Shown here piece by piece: positions 7,901-15,924 of a stretch of DNA of 42,627 nt (position 1 is the first letter of the stretch; every line of letters begins with the position of its first letter). The DNA is taken from positions 1 to 42,627 of the forward strand of contig JAIBCG010000024.1 in assembly GCA_019694295.1 (NCBI GenBank), written 5' to 3'. The notes under the pieces are model-generated. The model was not told the origin of the DNA. It saw only the letters and a program-made list of their open reading frames with translations, and ran no database searches. The position numbers were made by a program, and so were the translations under genes. Source of the DNA: Saprospiraceae bacterium. Lineage in GTDB: Bacteria; Bacteroidota; Bacteroidia; Chitinophagales; Saprospiraceae.

Positions 7901-8185
7901 CTAAGAGTTTAGTGATTGATAATAATTGACATCCATCCATGAGCCGGCATTCATACATTCTACTCCTAGAGAAGTCAGATACTGGGTTGCCTGCCCACTT
8001 CGGTTACCTGATGCACAAACCAGCAACAGTGGTTTTTCCAAACTTTTGATTTCTGAAAGTTTTTCGGGAACCTGATCTAGTGGAATATTCTTAGAACCTG
8101 CTACGTGACCGCCAGAAAATTCACTGTATGTACGTACATCAAGGATGGTTCCTTTTTTTTCTCGGATGATTTCTTCGATTTTCAT
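7901..8185 (-). CDS. Rhodanese-like domain protein (first gene of pair)
   Basis: The 94-residue product is a minimal rhodanese domain with TILDVRTYSEFSGGHVAGS near the start and the active loop CASGNRS, with catalytic Cys57. An in-frame ATG at 8224 exists, but it lies upstream of the inferred transcription start and adds a non-homologous leader; the ATG at 8185 starts directly at the domain. The two rhodaneses differ in sequence, so they are not a fresh duplication. An unusual promoter region precedes this gene. Confidence 0.88.
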   Translation of the reverse strand: MKIEEIIREKKGTILDVRTYSEFSGGHVAGSKNIPLDQVPEKLSEIKSLEKPLLLVCASGNRSGQATQYLTSLGVECMNAGSWMDVNYYQSLNS

Positions 8186-8209
8186 ATTAATATTGATATT
8201 TTGTTGATG

Positions 8210-8217
8210 CAAAGATA
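8210..8217 (-). promoter_or_regulatory. -7 element of the rhodanese operon
   Basis: On the minus strand TATCTTTG matches TAnnTTTG and ends 24 nt before the ATG at 8185. No TTTG occurs about 19 nt upstream, which suggests that an activator is needed. Confidence 0.55.
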
Positions 8218-8240
8218 CATGCACCTGAACCGCGCTTATG

Positions 8241-8267
8241 GTAACTAAAGTTACAATAGATTATTGT
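8241..8267. promoter_or_regulatory. Crp/Fnr-like palindrome and second dyad upstream of the rhodanese operon
   Basis: GTAACT-AA-AGTTAC (8241-8254) is a perfect dyad, and ACAATA-GAT-TATTGT (8253-8267) is a second one overlapping its end. The first is centred about 41-45 bp upstream of the start inferred from the -7 element, where class II Crp/Fnr activators bind. The link to that regulator family is an inference from form and position. Confidence 0.5.
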
Positions 8268-8281
8268 AGTAAAAAACGGCT

Positions 8282-9610
8282 TTAAATGTTATCCTTGCCG
8301 TGGTTGGTTTTTTTATTTTTGAAATATCGGTAAACGATCAAGCCAACACCCAGCACAGCTATACCTGCAACAGCCTGTTGCGGTTTTTCAGCCAACGCAT
8401 TGAGTATGAACAATGCAGAAATCAAAACAAAAATAGCAGGCACCAATGGATAAAGCGGTACCCTTACACGTCGCTCAAGATGTGGTTTCTTATATCTCAG
8501 TACAAATAAGCTGAAACCGGCCAGTGCCAAAAATGCAATATCCATAATGGTTGTGTAAGTGACCAAGTCGCTAAATGTGCGCCAGAGTATAATAAGTAAA
8601 GATGCCCAAATGGCCTGAAACCACATAGCAAATGCAGGCGTTCCGTTTTTGTCATGCAGCTTGGCAAGTTTTTTAAAGAAAATACCATCCTGCGCCATCG
8701 AATGATAGATACGCGGAGCAGACATTGTATAAATACCGATGGTGCCAAATACGGAAATCATTACACCGAGCGATACCATCCGCCCTCCATTGGTAAATAT
8801 AGTGGCCATTGCATCACCGGCTACACGGTCTGATGCTGCAAACTGCTCTACACTCAGAAGTGAAAAATAGGCAAAATTGGTAAGGACATAGACAACTGTG
8901 ACGATGAGTGTGCCAAATATCATGGATTTAGGTACATTTCGGTTTGGGTCAATAGCCTCACCTGCCAGATACGAAGCATGATGCCAGCCGCCAAAAGACC
9001 ACAAGATGCCAATAAGAGCTGTAAGAAATGCTCCGGGCTGCCCAATAATGCTAAAAGTGTTGCCCGACGAAAAAACACGCTCCGGATCTCCAAATATTAC
9101 GGCTCCGGCAATTATCATCGCCACCAATACAGCTAGCTTGATACCTGTAAAAATATTGGCAAACCATTGACTGATGCCTACATCTCTTGTGTTGATAGCC
9201 GTGAGTATAAGTATGGTAGCTACCGCAATGCCTAACTTGAGCGTATCATCCAGTGGAACAAAAAAGGTAAGGTAATTAACAAATGCTAACGAAAGTGCAG
9301 CTAAAGCACCGGTGTTGATGACAAGTAAAGTGACCCAGCCGTAAAGAAATGCAACTTGCTCGCCAAATGCTTCCTTAAGATATACATAGACACCGCCCGA
9401 TTGGGGGAACATAGAGCCAAGCTCTGAGTAGCTAAGTGAACCTGTAAGGGCTATGATGCCACCTACCATCCAGGCAAGTAAAGCATATTCCGGATTTGGA
9501 ATGCTTTGTACTACATCAGCAGGTGAAATAAATATACCTGAACCGATACACGATCCTACGGCAATCATAGTAAGACCGTACAGTGATAGTTTCCGCTTTA
9601 ATTCTGTCAT
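8282..9610 (-). CDS. APC-family amino acid permease
   Basis: The 442-residue protein has about 12 hydrophobic helices and the APC superfamily signature in helix 1, VGSCIGSGIFISP. This is followed by AWMVGGIIALTGSLSYSELG in helix 2 and SGGVYVYLKEAFGE, typical of LAT-type exchangers and related amino acid transporters. The conserved WSFGGWHHASYLAGEAIDP segment is also present. It is an inner-membrane importer or exchanger for an unidentified amino acid. It shares direction with the haloperoxidase-like gene upstream, but a terminator lies between them. Confidence 0.9.
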   Translation of the reverse strand: MTELKRKLSLYGLTMIAVGSCIGSGIFISPADVVQSIPNPEYALLAWMVGGIIALTGSLSYSELGSMFPQSGGVYVYLKEAFGEQVAFLYGWVTLLVINTGALAALSLAFVNYLTFFVPLDDTLKLGIAVATILILTAINTRDVGISQWFANIFTGIKLAVLVAMIIAGAVIFGDPERVFSSGNTFSIIGQPGAFLTALIGILWSFGGWHHASYLAGEAIDPNRNVPKSMIFGTLIVTVVYVLTNFAYFSLLSVEQFAASDRVAGDAMATIFTNGGRMVSLGVMISVFGTIGIYTMSAPRIYHSMAQDGIFFKKLAKLHDKNGTPAFAMWFQAIWASLLIILWRTFSDLVTYTTIMDIAFLALAGFSLFVLRYKKPHLERRVRVPLYPLVPAIFVLISALFILNALAEKPQQAVAGIAVLGVGLIVYRYFKNKKTNHGKDNI

Positions 9611-9640
9611 AGTGTTGGTTAGAATTGAAAGCTAAAAGTA

Positions 9641-9665
9641 TTAAAAAATTTCCGGATTACCGGAA
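9641..9665 (-). terminator. Intrinsic terminator of the haloperoxidase-like gene
   Basis: On the minus strand TTCCGG-TAAT-CCGGAA is followed by ATTTTTTAA. It lies 3 bp after the stop codon at 9669 and separates the gene from the downstream permease. Confidence 0.75.
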
Positions 9666-9668
9666 GAA

Positions 9669-11084
9669 TTATTTCATTCCTACGGCACTTGGCCTTGTTT
9701 TTACATTGTCAAGAATGAATTTGCCAATCTTCAGTCCGTGCCTGTTTCCCGAATCGCATCCGTGCCTGTAATGGATGCCTCCGTACACACGACTCAAAGA
9801 TGCCTCTAAGGCAGCCTGATAAAATGAAGTGAACGACCGGGTGCCGTTGCCATATTCTTCTTCAGTATTGTCGGTATATGCAAAATTATCTCCAAAAATA
9901 TAGGTACATATTTCAGCAGATGCTGCAGAGATTGTACTGTGCCCGGAGGAGTGTTCCGGGAAAGGTGGAGTCTGCAGAAGTGGTTTCCATTTAGGGTCTA
10001 TGTATTGGTTAATATATGATTCCGGTCTGATGAGATCCGACTTGTGCTTTGCTAACCAACAGCCTCTAAAGGCCTCATAAAGTCCAAGTGATACATACAT
10101 GTAAGCTTCACTTGCTGTAAGCATATCCACTTTTGCTTTTTCGCTTGCTATCCTTACGACATTCAGCCAATGTCCGCCTGGTGTCATCTTTTTATTGTCA
10201 TAAATGGCATGCCCACTGTGCATCGTTACTACCGGGTTGTCATCCCAGAAGATGGCTATGTCGCGCTGTTCAGGTTTCAATTGATTTCCTATAGACATTA
10301 CCTCGCTGGCATTGTCCCAGAAAGTACTCTTTGTATTTTTGCTAAAAGGTATATGTGGCTCACATTCAACCATATTGGTAGAGTCAAATACGAATGAACG
10401 CATCTTGTACCAGTTGGGCTCGAGTGCCTCATTGTAGTCGGGTGGCGTTGGGCGCCAGTGGCCTTCTTTATAATTGGTAGTGTGTTTCGGCATTGATCTG
10501 GTTTCTTTGTAGTTGTCGCCATCTGCCCAGGTTTTGATGGCATCAGCTACAGCATTGCCATAAGCAATGGAATGATCATATACATCCTGAGGAATACCAA
10601 GTGCCTTCATTTCTTTGAGTATAGTTTCTTCTTTATCAGTCCAGTCGGGCTCAGAAAAAATAAATTTCTTGCCGGTTGCATAATATGCCTGAATACCAGC
10701 CACAGGGAAACAAATTGTCTGACCTTGTGGTACTGCCGGTATATCCGGAAAATCTTTTAATTGACCTTTCAGACTTGCATATCCGGGTTTTAGGTTTCTC
10801 AATACCTCGTATGCTGCAATAGAAGCATAAGTATAATTTCTGCTCGACACCGGTGGTGAAAACAAGTCGGAAATGATGATATCTGTATAATTCTTAACTG
10901 TTCTGTGCAGATATTCCGGGTTGGCTGCAGCTTGCATATAGTCTGCAGCAGCTGTTTGTTTGGTATTAGATTGGGCTGTTTTTTGCTTACAACTGGTTAG
11001 CATGACGATAGCCGAAAATACCAGAATAAGCCTAAAATCAAACCAAAAGACACGCGATTGAAGCTTTCTTAAAGAAATCTGCAT
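9669..11084 (-). CDS. Vanadium-dependent haloperoxidase / PAP2-type lipoprotein
   Basis: The 471-residue product has a lipoprotein signal ending in LTSC and the vanadate/phosphate pocket of the PAP2 superfamily: K346...R353P354 (KHKSDLIRP), EHSSGH (His382 in the general acid-base position) and SRVYGGIHYRHGCD (Arg432, His438). The last motif has His-x5-Asp where classical enzymes have His-x3-Asp, a variant I believe occurs in bacterial relatives. It should be anchored in the periplasm or outer membrane. Halide oxidation and phosphatase activity are both possible; vanadium use cannot be shown from sequence. It is divergent from the protease gene at 11157. Confidence 0.85.
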   Translation of the reverse strand: MQISLRKLQSRVFWFDFRLILVFSAIVMLTSCKQKTAQSNTKQTAAADYMQAAANPEYLHRTVKNYTDIIISDLFSPPVSSRNYTYASIAAYEVLRNLKPGYASLKGQLKDFPDIPAVPQGQTICFPVAGIQAYYATGKKFIFSEPDWTDKEETILKEMKALGIPQDVYDHSIAYGNAVADAIKTWADGDNYKETRSMPKHTTNYKEGHWRPTPPDYNEALEPNWYKMRSFVFDSTNMVECEPHIPFSKNTKSTFWDNASEVMSIGNQLKPEQRDIAIFWDDNPVVTMHSGHAIYDNKKMTPGGHWLNVVRIASEKAKVDMLTASEAYMYVSLGLYEAFRGCWLAKHKSDLIRPESYINQYIDPKWKPLLQTPPFPEHSSGHSTISAASAEICTYIFGDNFAYTDNTEEEYGNGTRSFTSFYQAALEASLSRVYGGIHYRHGCDSGNRHGLKIGKFILDNVKTRPSAVGMK

Positions 11085-11156
11085 AATATTTAATCTTATA
11101 AATGTAAGAAAATAATTTAATAATTAGCTACATTAGAGTACGATAACTCAATTTTT

Positions 11157-12389
11157 ATGTTGTTGGTTTGGCGCAGAATTTTCTTTCTCATATTGTATTT
11201 TAATACAATTTTAATAAGCTGGGGGCAGGTACCTGTATTTCGTTTTTTGCATAACCGTGGGCATGTAGTCATTCCGTTCGAGCTACAATACAATTTTATC
11301 ATTGTAAAAGTGAAGGTGAATGAAAAATATACCATGCGTTTTATCGTGGATACTGGCGCAGAATATTCAGCTGTCAACCAAACCGCTGCAGACCTGATAA
11401 ATATAAAAAAAGGCAGGAAAGTAAATGTGATGGGCACAGATCATCGAACGATACTCATCGCTCACGTAGGCAATGGTATAAGCCTAAGGATGGATGATTT
11501 CTTAATTGACAATTATAATGTACTTATTTTTCCTGAAGAAGCACCACAGTTTGAAGTGTTGAATCATTTGCAGATAGCAGGCATAATCGGCGCTGATGTA
11601 TTGAGCCGGTATTTAGTGAAATTTGATTTCAAAAGGCAGGAGATGAGCTTAATGTCGCATTCTAAAACCAGAATACCGAAAGATTATTCCAATATTCCTT
11701 TGATGCTGCACAAAAACCGTGCTTTTGTACAAATTCCTGTCGTTGGCAATGCACGCGATACTACCCAACTGAGTTTATTGTTCGATACTGGCGCAGGCCT
11801 TCCATTGCTATTGAAGGATAATGGAAAAGGGCGAATACCGATACCGGAAAATCTTGTCGATGGAAAGATTGGCCTGGGAGTGGGTGGATATATCGAAGGT
11901 ACCATTGGAAAAATTTCAGCCGTACAATTAGGCGGGCATACATTATATAATGTATTGACAAGCTTTCAAGAAATCACCAACCCGCCTGACTCGGTTAAAC
12001 TCCCAACTTCTGACGGCATCTTGGGTAATGATATTATCCGGTTATTCACCTGGTACATTGACTACCGGCTCGAAAAATGCTACCTTAAACCAAATCGTGA
12101 TTTTAAAAAAGCACCTCAATACGACAAAAGTGGCATGACTGTACTCATGTCAGGAGCCAACCTCAATCATTATGTAGTGATTGGAGTTTTTCCGGGTAGC
12201 CCGGCTGCAGAAGCAGATATACGTATTGGTGATCAGATTATTTCTGTCAATAACCGTAGAGGAATATTCCTTTCGTTTAATACAATAGTTAAGACACTCA
12301 GTAAAAATGAAGGCGAAACGGTACACCTGAAACTTAAAAGAGAAGGAGAAAAACTATACAAAACCATAGTATTGAAAAATATTCTGTGA
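11157..12389 (+). CDS. Tandem retropepsin-like aspartyl protease with C-terminal PDZ domain
   Basis: The 410-residue protein has a hydrophobic N-terminal export segment, then two retropepsin-like repeats, each with its own catalytic triplet: FIVDTGAEYSAV (Asp65) and LLFDTGAGLPLL (Asp210). Each repeat has a downstream Gly-Ile-Leu/Ile-Gly flap-type segment (AGIIGADVLS, DGILGNDIIR). A PDZ domain fills about 325-405 (VVIGVFPGSPAAEADIRIGD). Two DTG halves in one chain could form one pseudo-dimeric active site like pepsin. Such exported proteases with PDZ domains are frequent in Bacteroidota; substrates are unknown. It sits directly upstream of the rplU promoter but is probably unrelated to it. Confidence 0.88.
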   Translation: MLLVWRRIFFLILYFNTILISWGQVPVFRFLHNRGHVVIPFELQYNFIIVKVKVNEKYTMRFIVDTGAEYSAVNQTAADLINIKKGRKVNVMGTDHRTILIAHVGNGISLRMDDFLIDNYNVLIFPEEAPQFEVLNHLQIAGIIGADVLSRYLVKFDFKRQEMSLMSHSKTRIPKDYSNIPLMLHKNRAFVQIPVVGNARDTTQLSLLFDTGAGLPLLLKDNGKGRIPIPENLVDGKIGLGVGGYIEGTIGKISAVQLGGHTLYNVLTSFQEITNPPDSVKLPTSDGILGNDIIRLFTWYIDYRLEKCYLKPNRDFKKAPQYDKSGMTVLMSGANLNHYVVIGVFPGSPAAEADIRIGDQIISVNNRRGIFLSFNTIVKTLSKNEGETVHLKLKREGEKLYKTIVLKNIL

Positions 12390-12405
12390 AATTTATATAT
12401 TTTAC

Positions 12406-12436
12406 TTTGCATTTTTACAATAAAGGAGTAACTTTG
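12406..12436 (+). promoter_or_regulatory. Bacteroidota promoter of rplU-rpmA
   Basis: TTTG (12406-12409), exactly 19 nt, then TAACTTTG (12429-12436) is a full match to the -33/-7 consensus of the phylum's housekeeping sigma factor. The rplU ATG lies 27 nt after the -7 box. Confidence 0.85.
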
Positions 12437-12463
12437 CACGCTTAAATTTAAAAATCATAAATT

Positions 12464-12775
12464 ATGTTTGTAGTTGTATCTATTGCTGGTCAGCAATTCA
12501 AAGTATCTGAAGGCAATACTGTCTTCGTACACCAGCTGGATGCGAAAGAAGGAGACAAGGTTTCCTTTGATCAGGTTCTCCTGGTGTCATCTGGCAGTGA
12601 TGTCACACTTGGTAAGCCATCTGTAGCAGGCGCAAAAGTAAATGCTACGGTTTTGAAGCATGCCAAAGGTGATAAAGTAATCGTTTTTAAGAAGAAAAGA
12701 CGTAAAGGGTACCGGGTAAAGAACGGACACCGTCAGTGTTTTACTCAGATTAAGATTGATTCAATAACCAGATAA
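12464..12775 (+). CDS. rplU: 50S ribosomal protein L21
   Basis: The 103-residue product is a standard-length L21, with MFVVVSIAGQQFKVSEGN at the start and FKKKRRKGYRVKNGHRQ, the conserved basic segment contacting 23S rRNA, near the end. It is the first gene of a two-gene operon with rpmA (31 bp apart). Unlike the L21 of some relatives it has no C-terminal extension; the extra domain in this operon is on L27. Confidence 0.97.
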   Translation: MFVVVSIAGQQFKVSEGNTVFVHQLDAKEGDKVSFDQVLLVSSGSDVTLGKPSVAGAKVNATVLKHAKGDKVIVFKKKRRKGYRVKNGHRQCFTQIKIDSITR

Positions 12776-12806
12776 TTTTTTCGAACACTCAAAAATTTAA
12801 AGAATC

Positions 12807-13433
12807 ATGGCACATAAGAAAGGTGTTGGTAGTTCAGATAACGGAAGGGATAGTAAAAGTAAACGACTTGGTGTTAAACTTTTTGGCGGACAACACGCCA
12901 TCCCCGGTAATATCATTATTCGTCAAAGAGGTACGAGATTTCATCCCGGTGCAGGTGTAGGCATCGGTAGAGACCATACTCTTTTTGCTCTGGCTGAAGG
13001 TGTTGTGACATTTACTAAAAGAAAATTGGGCAGAACCTTCGTTTCTGTAATGCCTAAGTTTGAAGAGGTAAAAGAAACCATTGCACCTGTCAAAAAAGCA
13101 AAACCTGCAGCCGCTGCTCCAGTGGTAGAAGATTCAAAACCAGAAACAGTTCCGGCTAAAGCAGCAAAATCAGCTGAATCAGGCGATAATCTGAAAATGG
13201 TGGAAGGCATCGGCCCTAAGATCGAAGTATTGCTTCAGGAAGCAGGTATTCATACTTTCTCAGATCTTGCAAATGCAGACCTGACAAAACTCGAAGCCAT
13301 TCTCGAAGCAGCAGGCCCTAGGTACAAGAGTCATAACCCGGGCACTTGGGCGAAGCAGGCATTGCTAGCTCACGAAGGCAAATGGGACGAACTACTGGCT
13401 CTTCAAGATCAACTGAAAGGCGGAGTGGAATAA
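12807..13433 (+). CDS. rpmA: 50S ribosomal protein L27 with C-terminal helix-hairpin-helix extension
   Basis: Residues 1-85 are a complete bacterial L27 ([20 protein letters not shown], then [15 protein letters not shown]), whose N-terminus reaches the peptidyl-transferase centre. The usual protein ends there. This one continues to 208 residues through a Lys/Ala/Pro linker (about 86-127) into a helix-hairpin-helix-type domain ([19 protein letters not shown] at about 129-147, then [18 protein letters not shown]). No cleavable N-terminal extension is present. The reading frame is intact and is followed by a terminator, so the fusion is genuine in this sequence. The added domain could bind nucleic acid; its job on the ribosome is unknown. 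Confidence 0.93.
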   Translation: MAHKKGVGSSDNGRDSKSKRLGVKLFGGQHAIPGNIIIRQRGTRFHPGAGVGIGRDHTLFALAEGVVTFTKRKLGRTFVSVMPKFEEVKETIAPVKKAKPAAAAPVVEDSKPETVPAKAAKSAESGDNLKMVEGIGPKIEVLLQEAGIHTFSDLANADLTKLEAILEAAGPRYKSHNPGTWAKQALLAHEGKWDELLALQDQLKGGVE

Positions 13434-13459
13434 TATTTCACATTTGTATAAAAATATTC

Positions 13460-13496
13460 AAAAAAGGTGGTTCATGAAAAGAACTGCCTTTTTTTA
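13460..13496 (+). terminator. Intrinsic terminator of rplU-rpmA
   Basis: AAAAAAGG-T-GGTTC pairs with GAAC-T-GCCTTTTTTT across a short loop, ending in a T run. It starts 27 bp after the rpmA stop. Confidence 0.8.
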
Positions 13497-13539
13497 TTGT
13501 CAGAATTTTATTAGGTTTGCTCTCAATAAATTAACTGTC

Positions 13540-14214
13540 ATGAAGAAGATTCTGTTCTTTACTTTACTGTTGATATATTCATATATTGGCATAGCTCAAG
13601 AGTGCCATGATTATTTTCCATTTAAGGCAGGTACTGAATGGGAAATGACAAATTATGATGCAAAAAACAAAGTTCTGACCGTGAGTGAATATAAGATTGA
13701 AAGTATTCATTCGAATGTAGCTGAAATACACCTTACATCTAAGGACGCTAAAGGCAAACAATTGGCGGATATGAGGCTCAAATGGTACTGTGATGAAGAA
13801 AAGGTCAATTTCGAGATGAAGGATATGTTCCCTCAGATGGATATGATGGATAATGCAAATGTAGAAATGAAATTTTCAGGCGATAATCTGTCTTATCCAA
13901 AAAATATGAAGGCAGGAGACCTGTTGCCGGATGCAGAATCAAAGATAGAAATGATGATGAATGGTATGCGGGTGATGAGTATGGTTGTAAAAGTTACCGA
14001 CCGAAAGGTAGAAGGCACCGAGCAATTATCAACACCTGCAGGTTCGTTTGAATGCCTGAAACTAAGCGAAACTGCTGAAGTGAAGTCTATCATGTCGGCC
14101 AAGACAAAATCTGTCATTTGGCTTAGCAAAAATAGAGGTGTGGTCAAAACAGACTCGTATAACAGTAAAGGCAAGCTCGAAGCTTATCAGCTTATGACTA
14201 AATTTAAATCATAA
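13540..14214 (+). CDS. Exported DUF3108/TapB-like protein
   Basis: From the ATG at 13540 the product is 224 residues with a signal peptide (MKKILFFTLLLIYSYIGIAQ) and a beta-rich domain beginning DYFPFKAGTEWEMTNYDAK and ending FECLKLSETAEVKS ... TKSVIWLSKNRGVVKTDSYN. The layout resembles DUF3108/TapB-like periplasmic proteins. A TTG at 13444 opens the same frame, but it runs through the terminator hairpin and has no homology value. The function is unknown. Confidence 0.72.
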   Translation: MKKILFFTLLLIYSYIGIAQECHDYFPFKAGTEWEMTNYDAKNKVLTVSEYKIESIHSNVAEIHLTSKDAKGKQLADMRLKWYCDEEKVNFEMKDMFPQMDMMDNANVEMKFSGDNLSYPKNMKAGDLLPDAESKIEMMMNGMRVMSMVVKVTDRKVEGTEQLSTPAGSFECLKLSETAEVKSIMSAKTKSVIWLSKNRGVVKTDSYNSKGKLEAYQLMTKFKS

Positions 14215-14241
14215 AATATATCATTAAGACAAACACTTTAT

Positions 14242-15084
14242 ATGATGGATTTTCTGCTTTTTATGGATTTTACAAGTGTTGATGCCTGGATGGCATTACT
14301 CACGCTTACATTTCTGGAGATAGTACTGGGCATTGACAACATAATATTTATCTCCATCGCAGCTAATAAATTGCCGGAGAAAGAACAACCACGTGCAAGG
14401 TTTATTGGTTTGGGGTTGGCACTGGTATTCAGGATCATCATGTTGTTGGGCCTTTCTTTTCTAATAGGACTTAAGGAGCCATTCTGGTCATTTCATTCAG
14501 ATTATATCTCTGTAGCTCTCAATGGCCAGGCTGTTATTTTATTCCTGGGCGGAATTTTCCTTTTATACAAGAGTGTGGCTGAAATTCACCACAAACTCGA
14601 AGGCGACCCTGAAGATGATAAGGTAAAAATCAAAGGTGCCGGATCAAAGCTTATGAATGTAATCGTTCAGATTGCCATGATAGATATGGTCTTCTCCATT
14701 GATTCAATACTTACAGCAGTAGGCCTTACAAAGCATGTATCAATAATGATAGCAGCAGTGATTATTTCTATTGCCATCATGCTCGTTTTTGCCGGTCCGG
14801 TTGGCAGATTTATAAACAAACATCCTACTATACAAATGCTCGGTCTTGCATTTCTGTTACTGATTGGTTTTATGCTGATTACAGAAAGTGCACACCTCAG
14901 CCATTTCAAATTAGGAGACGAAGAAGTAGGCTCAATACCAAAAGGCTATCTGTATTTTGCCATAGCCTTCAGCGTCATGGTGGAATTTCTCAATTCAAAA
15001 TTGCGTAAGAAGCCGGTTCCCCCGGTCGATCTACGGTCTATTAATGAAGAGGCACAAAACGAAGGCCTTCTTGATAAAATGTAA
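14242..15084 (+). CDS. TerC family integral membrane protein
   Basis: The 280-residue protein has about seven membrane helices and the two signature TerC repeats with acidic residues in the membrane: FLEIVLGIDNIIFISI near the start and MIDMVFSIDSILTAVG in the middle. TerC proteins are linked to metal-ion (notably manganese) export and tellurite resistance in other bacteria. No other ter genes are nearby, so a metal-homeostasis role is the more cautious reading. The start could be either of two adjacent ATGs (14242, 14245). Confidence 0.9.
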   Translation: MMDFLLFMDFTSVDAWMALLTLTFLEIVLGIDNIIFISIAANKLPEKEQPRARFIGLGLALVFRIIMLLGLSFLIGLKEPFWSFHSDYISVALNGQAVILFLGGIFLLYKSVAEIHHKLEGDPEDDKVKIKGAGSKLMNVIVQIAMIDMVFSIDSILTAVGLTKHVSIMIAAVIISIAIMLVFAGPVGRFINKHPTIQMLGLAFLLLIGFMLITESAHLSHFKLGDEEVGSIPKGYLYFAIAFSVMVEFLNSKLRKKPVPPVDLRSINEEAQNEGLLDKM

Positions 15085-15111
15085 TATTTATTCCGAAAAT
15101 TTTCTTGCACA

Positions 15112-15924
15112 GTGGACATTAAACTAAAACGCGACCTTTGCTTCTTTGATATTGAATCGACCGGCCTCAATGTCATAAAGGACAGGATTTTACAACTCGC
15201 TATCATCAAGCTTAAAGCCGATGGTTCGCCTGAGGAAGAATTGTGTCTGTTAATCAATCCGGGTTTCCCTATTTCGGAAGAAGCAATGGCCATCCACGGC
15301 ATAACACCTAAAGATCTTATCAATAAACCTACTTTCGAACAAGTTGCACAGCGCATATTTGATTTCATTGGTGACAGTGACCTGGCAGGCTACAATTGTC
15401 ATAGATTTGATGTGCCTATGCTGATGGAAGAGTTTGCACGCGTAGGTTGTGAATTTGATATAGACAGAAGAAAGGTGATTGATGTACAGCGCATTTTTTA
15501 TAAAATGGAACCACGTACACTCAAAGCCGCTCTAAGATTTTACTGTGGAAAAGAGCTCGAAGATGCACACGATGCATTGAATGATGTGCGGGCTACACGC
15601 GATGTACTCAAAGGTCAGTTGGCCAGATATGAAGGTAAACCACTTCTTGATGATGACGGCAATGAAACTGGCATCGCAGTAGAAAATGATGTAGCAAAAT
15701 TGCATGATTTTACCAATGACCTAAAAACCATCGACGGTACTCAACGATTAAAATATAATGATAAAGGAGAAATAGTCTTCAACTTTGGAAAATATTCGGG
15801 CCGAACGGTTGCATCTGTATTTAAGGAAGAGAAAAATTATTTCTACTGGATTCAGAAAATGGAATTTACGCACCAGGTAAAAACTATCGTTAAAAAAGTA
15901 TTCGATGAAGTCTATGCCAAATAG
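15112..15924 (+). CDS. DEDDh 3'-5' exonuclease with C-terminal DUF3820-like segment
   Basis: The 270-residue product is a DnaQ-fold nuclease. Exo I is FFDIEST (Asp13, Glu15), Exo II is AGYNCHRFD (Asp100) and Exo III is HDALND (His153, Asp158). A C-terminal part (about 215-265, VFNFGKYSGRTVASVF ... YFYWIQKMEF) resembles DUF3820. It begins with GTG at 15112; no ATG precedes the domain. Its 3' end overlaps the start of the MbnP-like lipoprotein gene by 20 bp, suggesting translational coupling, although the functions look unrelated. Confidence 0.88.
   Translation: MDIKLKRDLCFFDIESTGLNVIKDRILQLAIIKLKADGSPEEELCLLINPGFPISEEAMAIHGITPKDLINKPTFEQVAQRIFDFIGDSDLAGYNCHRFDVPMLMEEFARVGCEFDIDRRKVIDVQRIFYKMEPRTLKAALRFYCGKELEDAHDALNDVRATRDVLKGQLARYEGKPLLDDDGNETGIAVENDVAKLHDFTNDLKTIDGTQRLKYNDKGEIVFNFGKYSGRTVASVFKEEKNYFYWIQKMEFTHQVKTIVKKVFDEVYAK

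Noticed and set aside
13444..13539. N-terminal extension of the DUF3108-like protein
   Set aside because: It starts with TTG, passes through the rpmA terminator hairpin and would hide a good signal peptide starting at 13540.
14242..15084. Tellurite-resistance (ter) operon
   Set aside because: Only a single TerC-family gene is present, with no terZABDEF neighbours.
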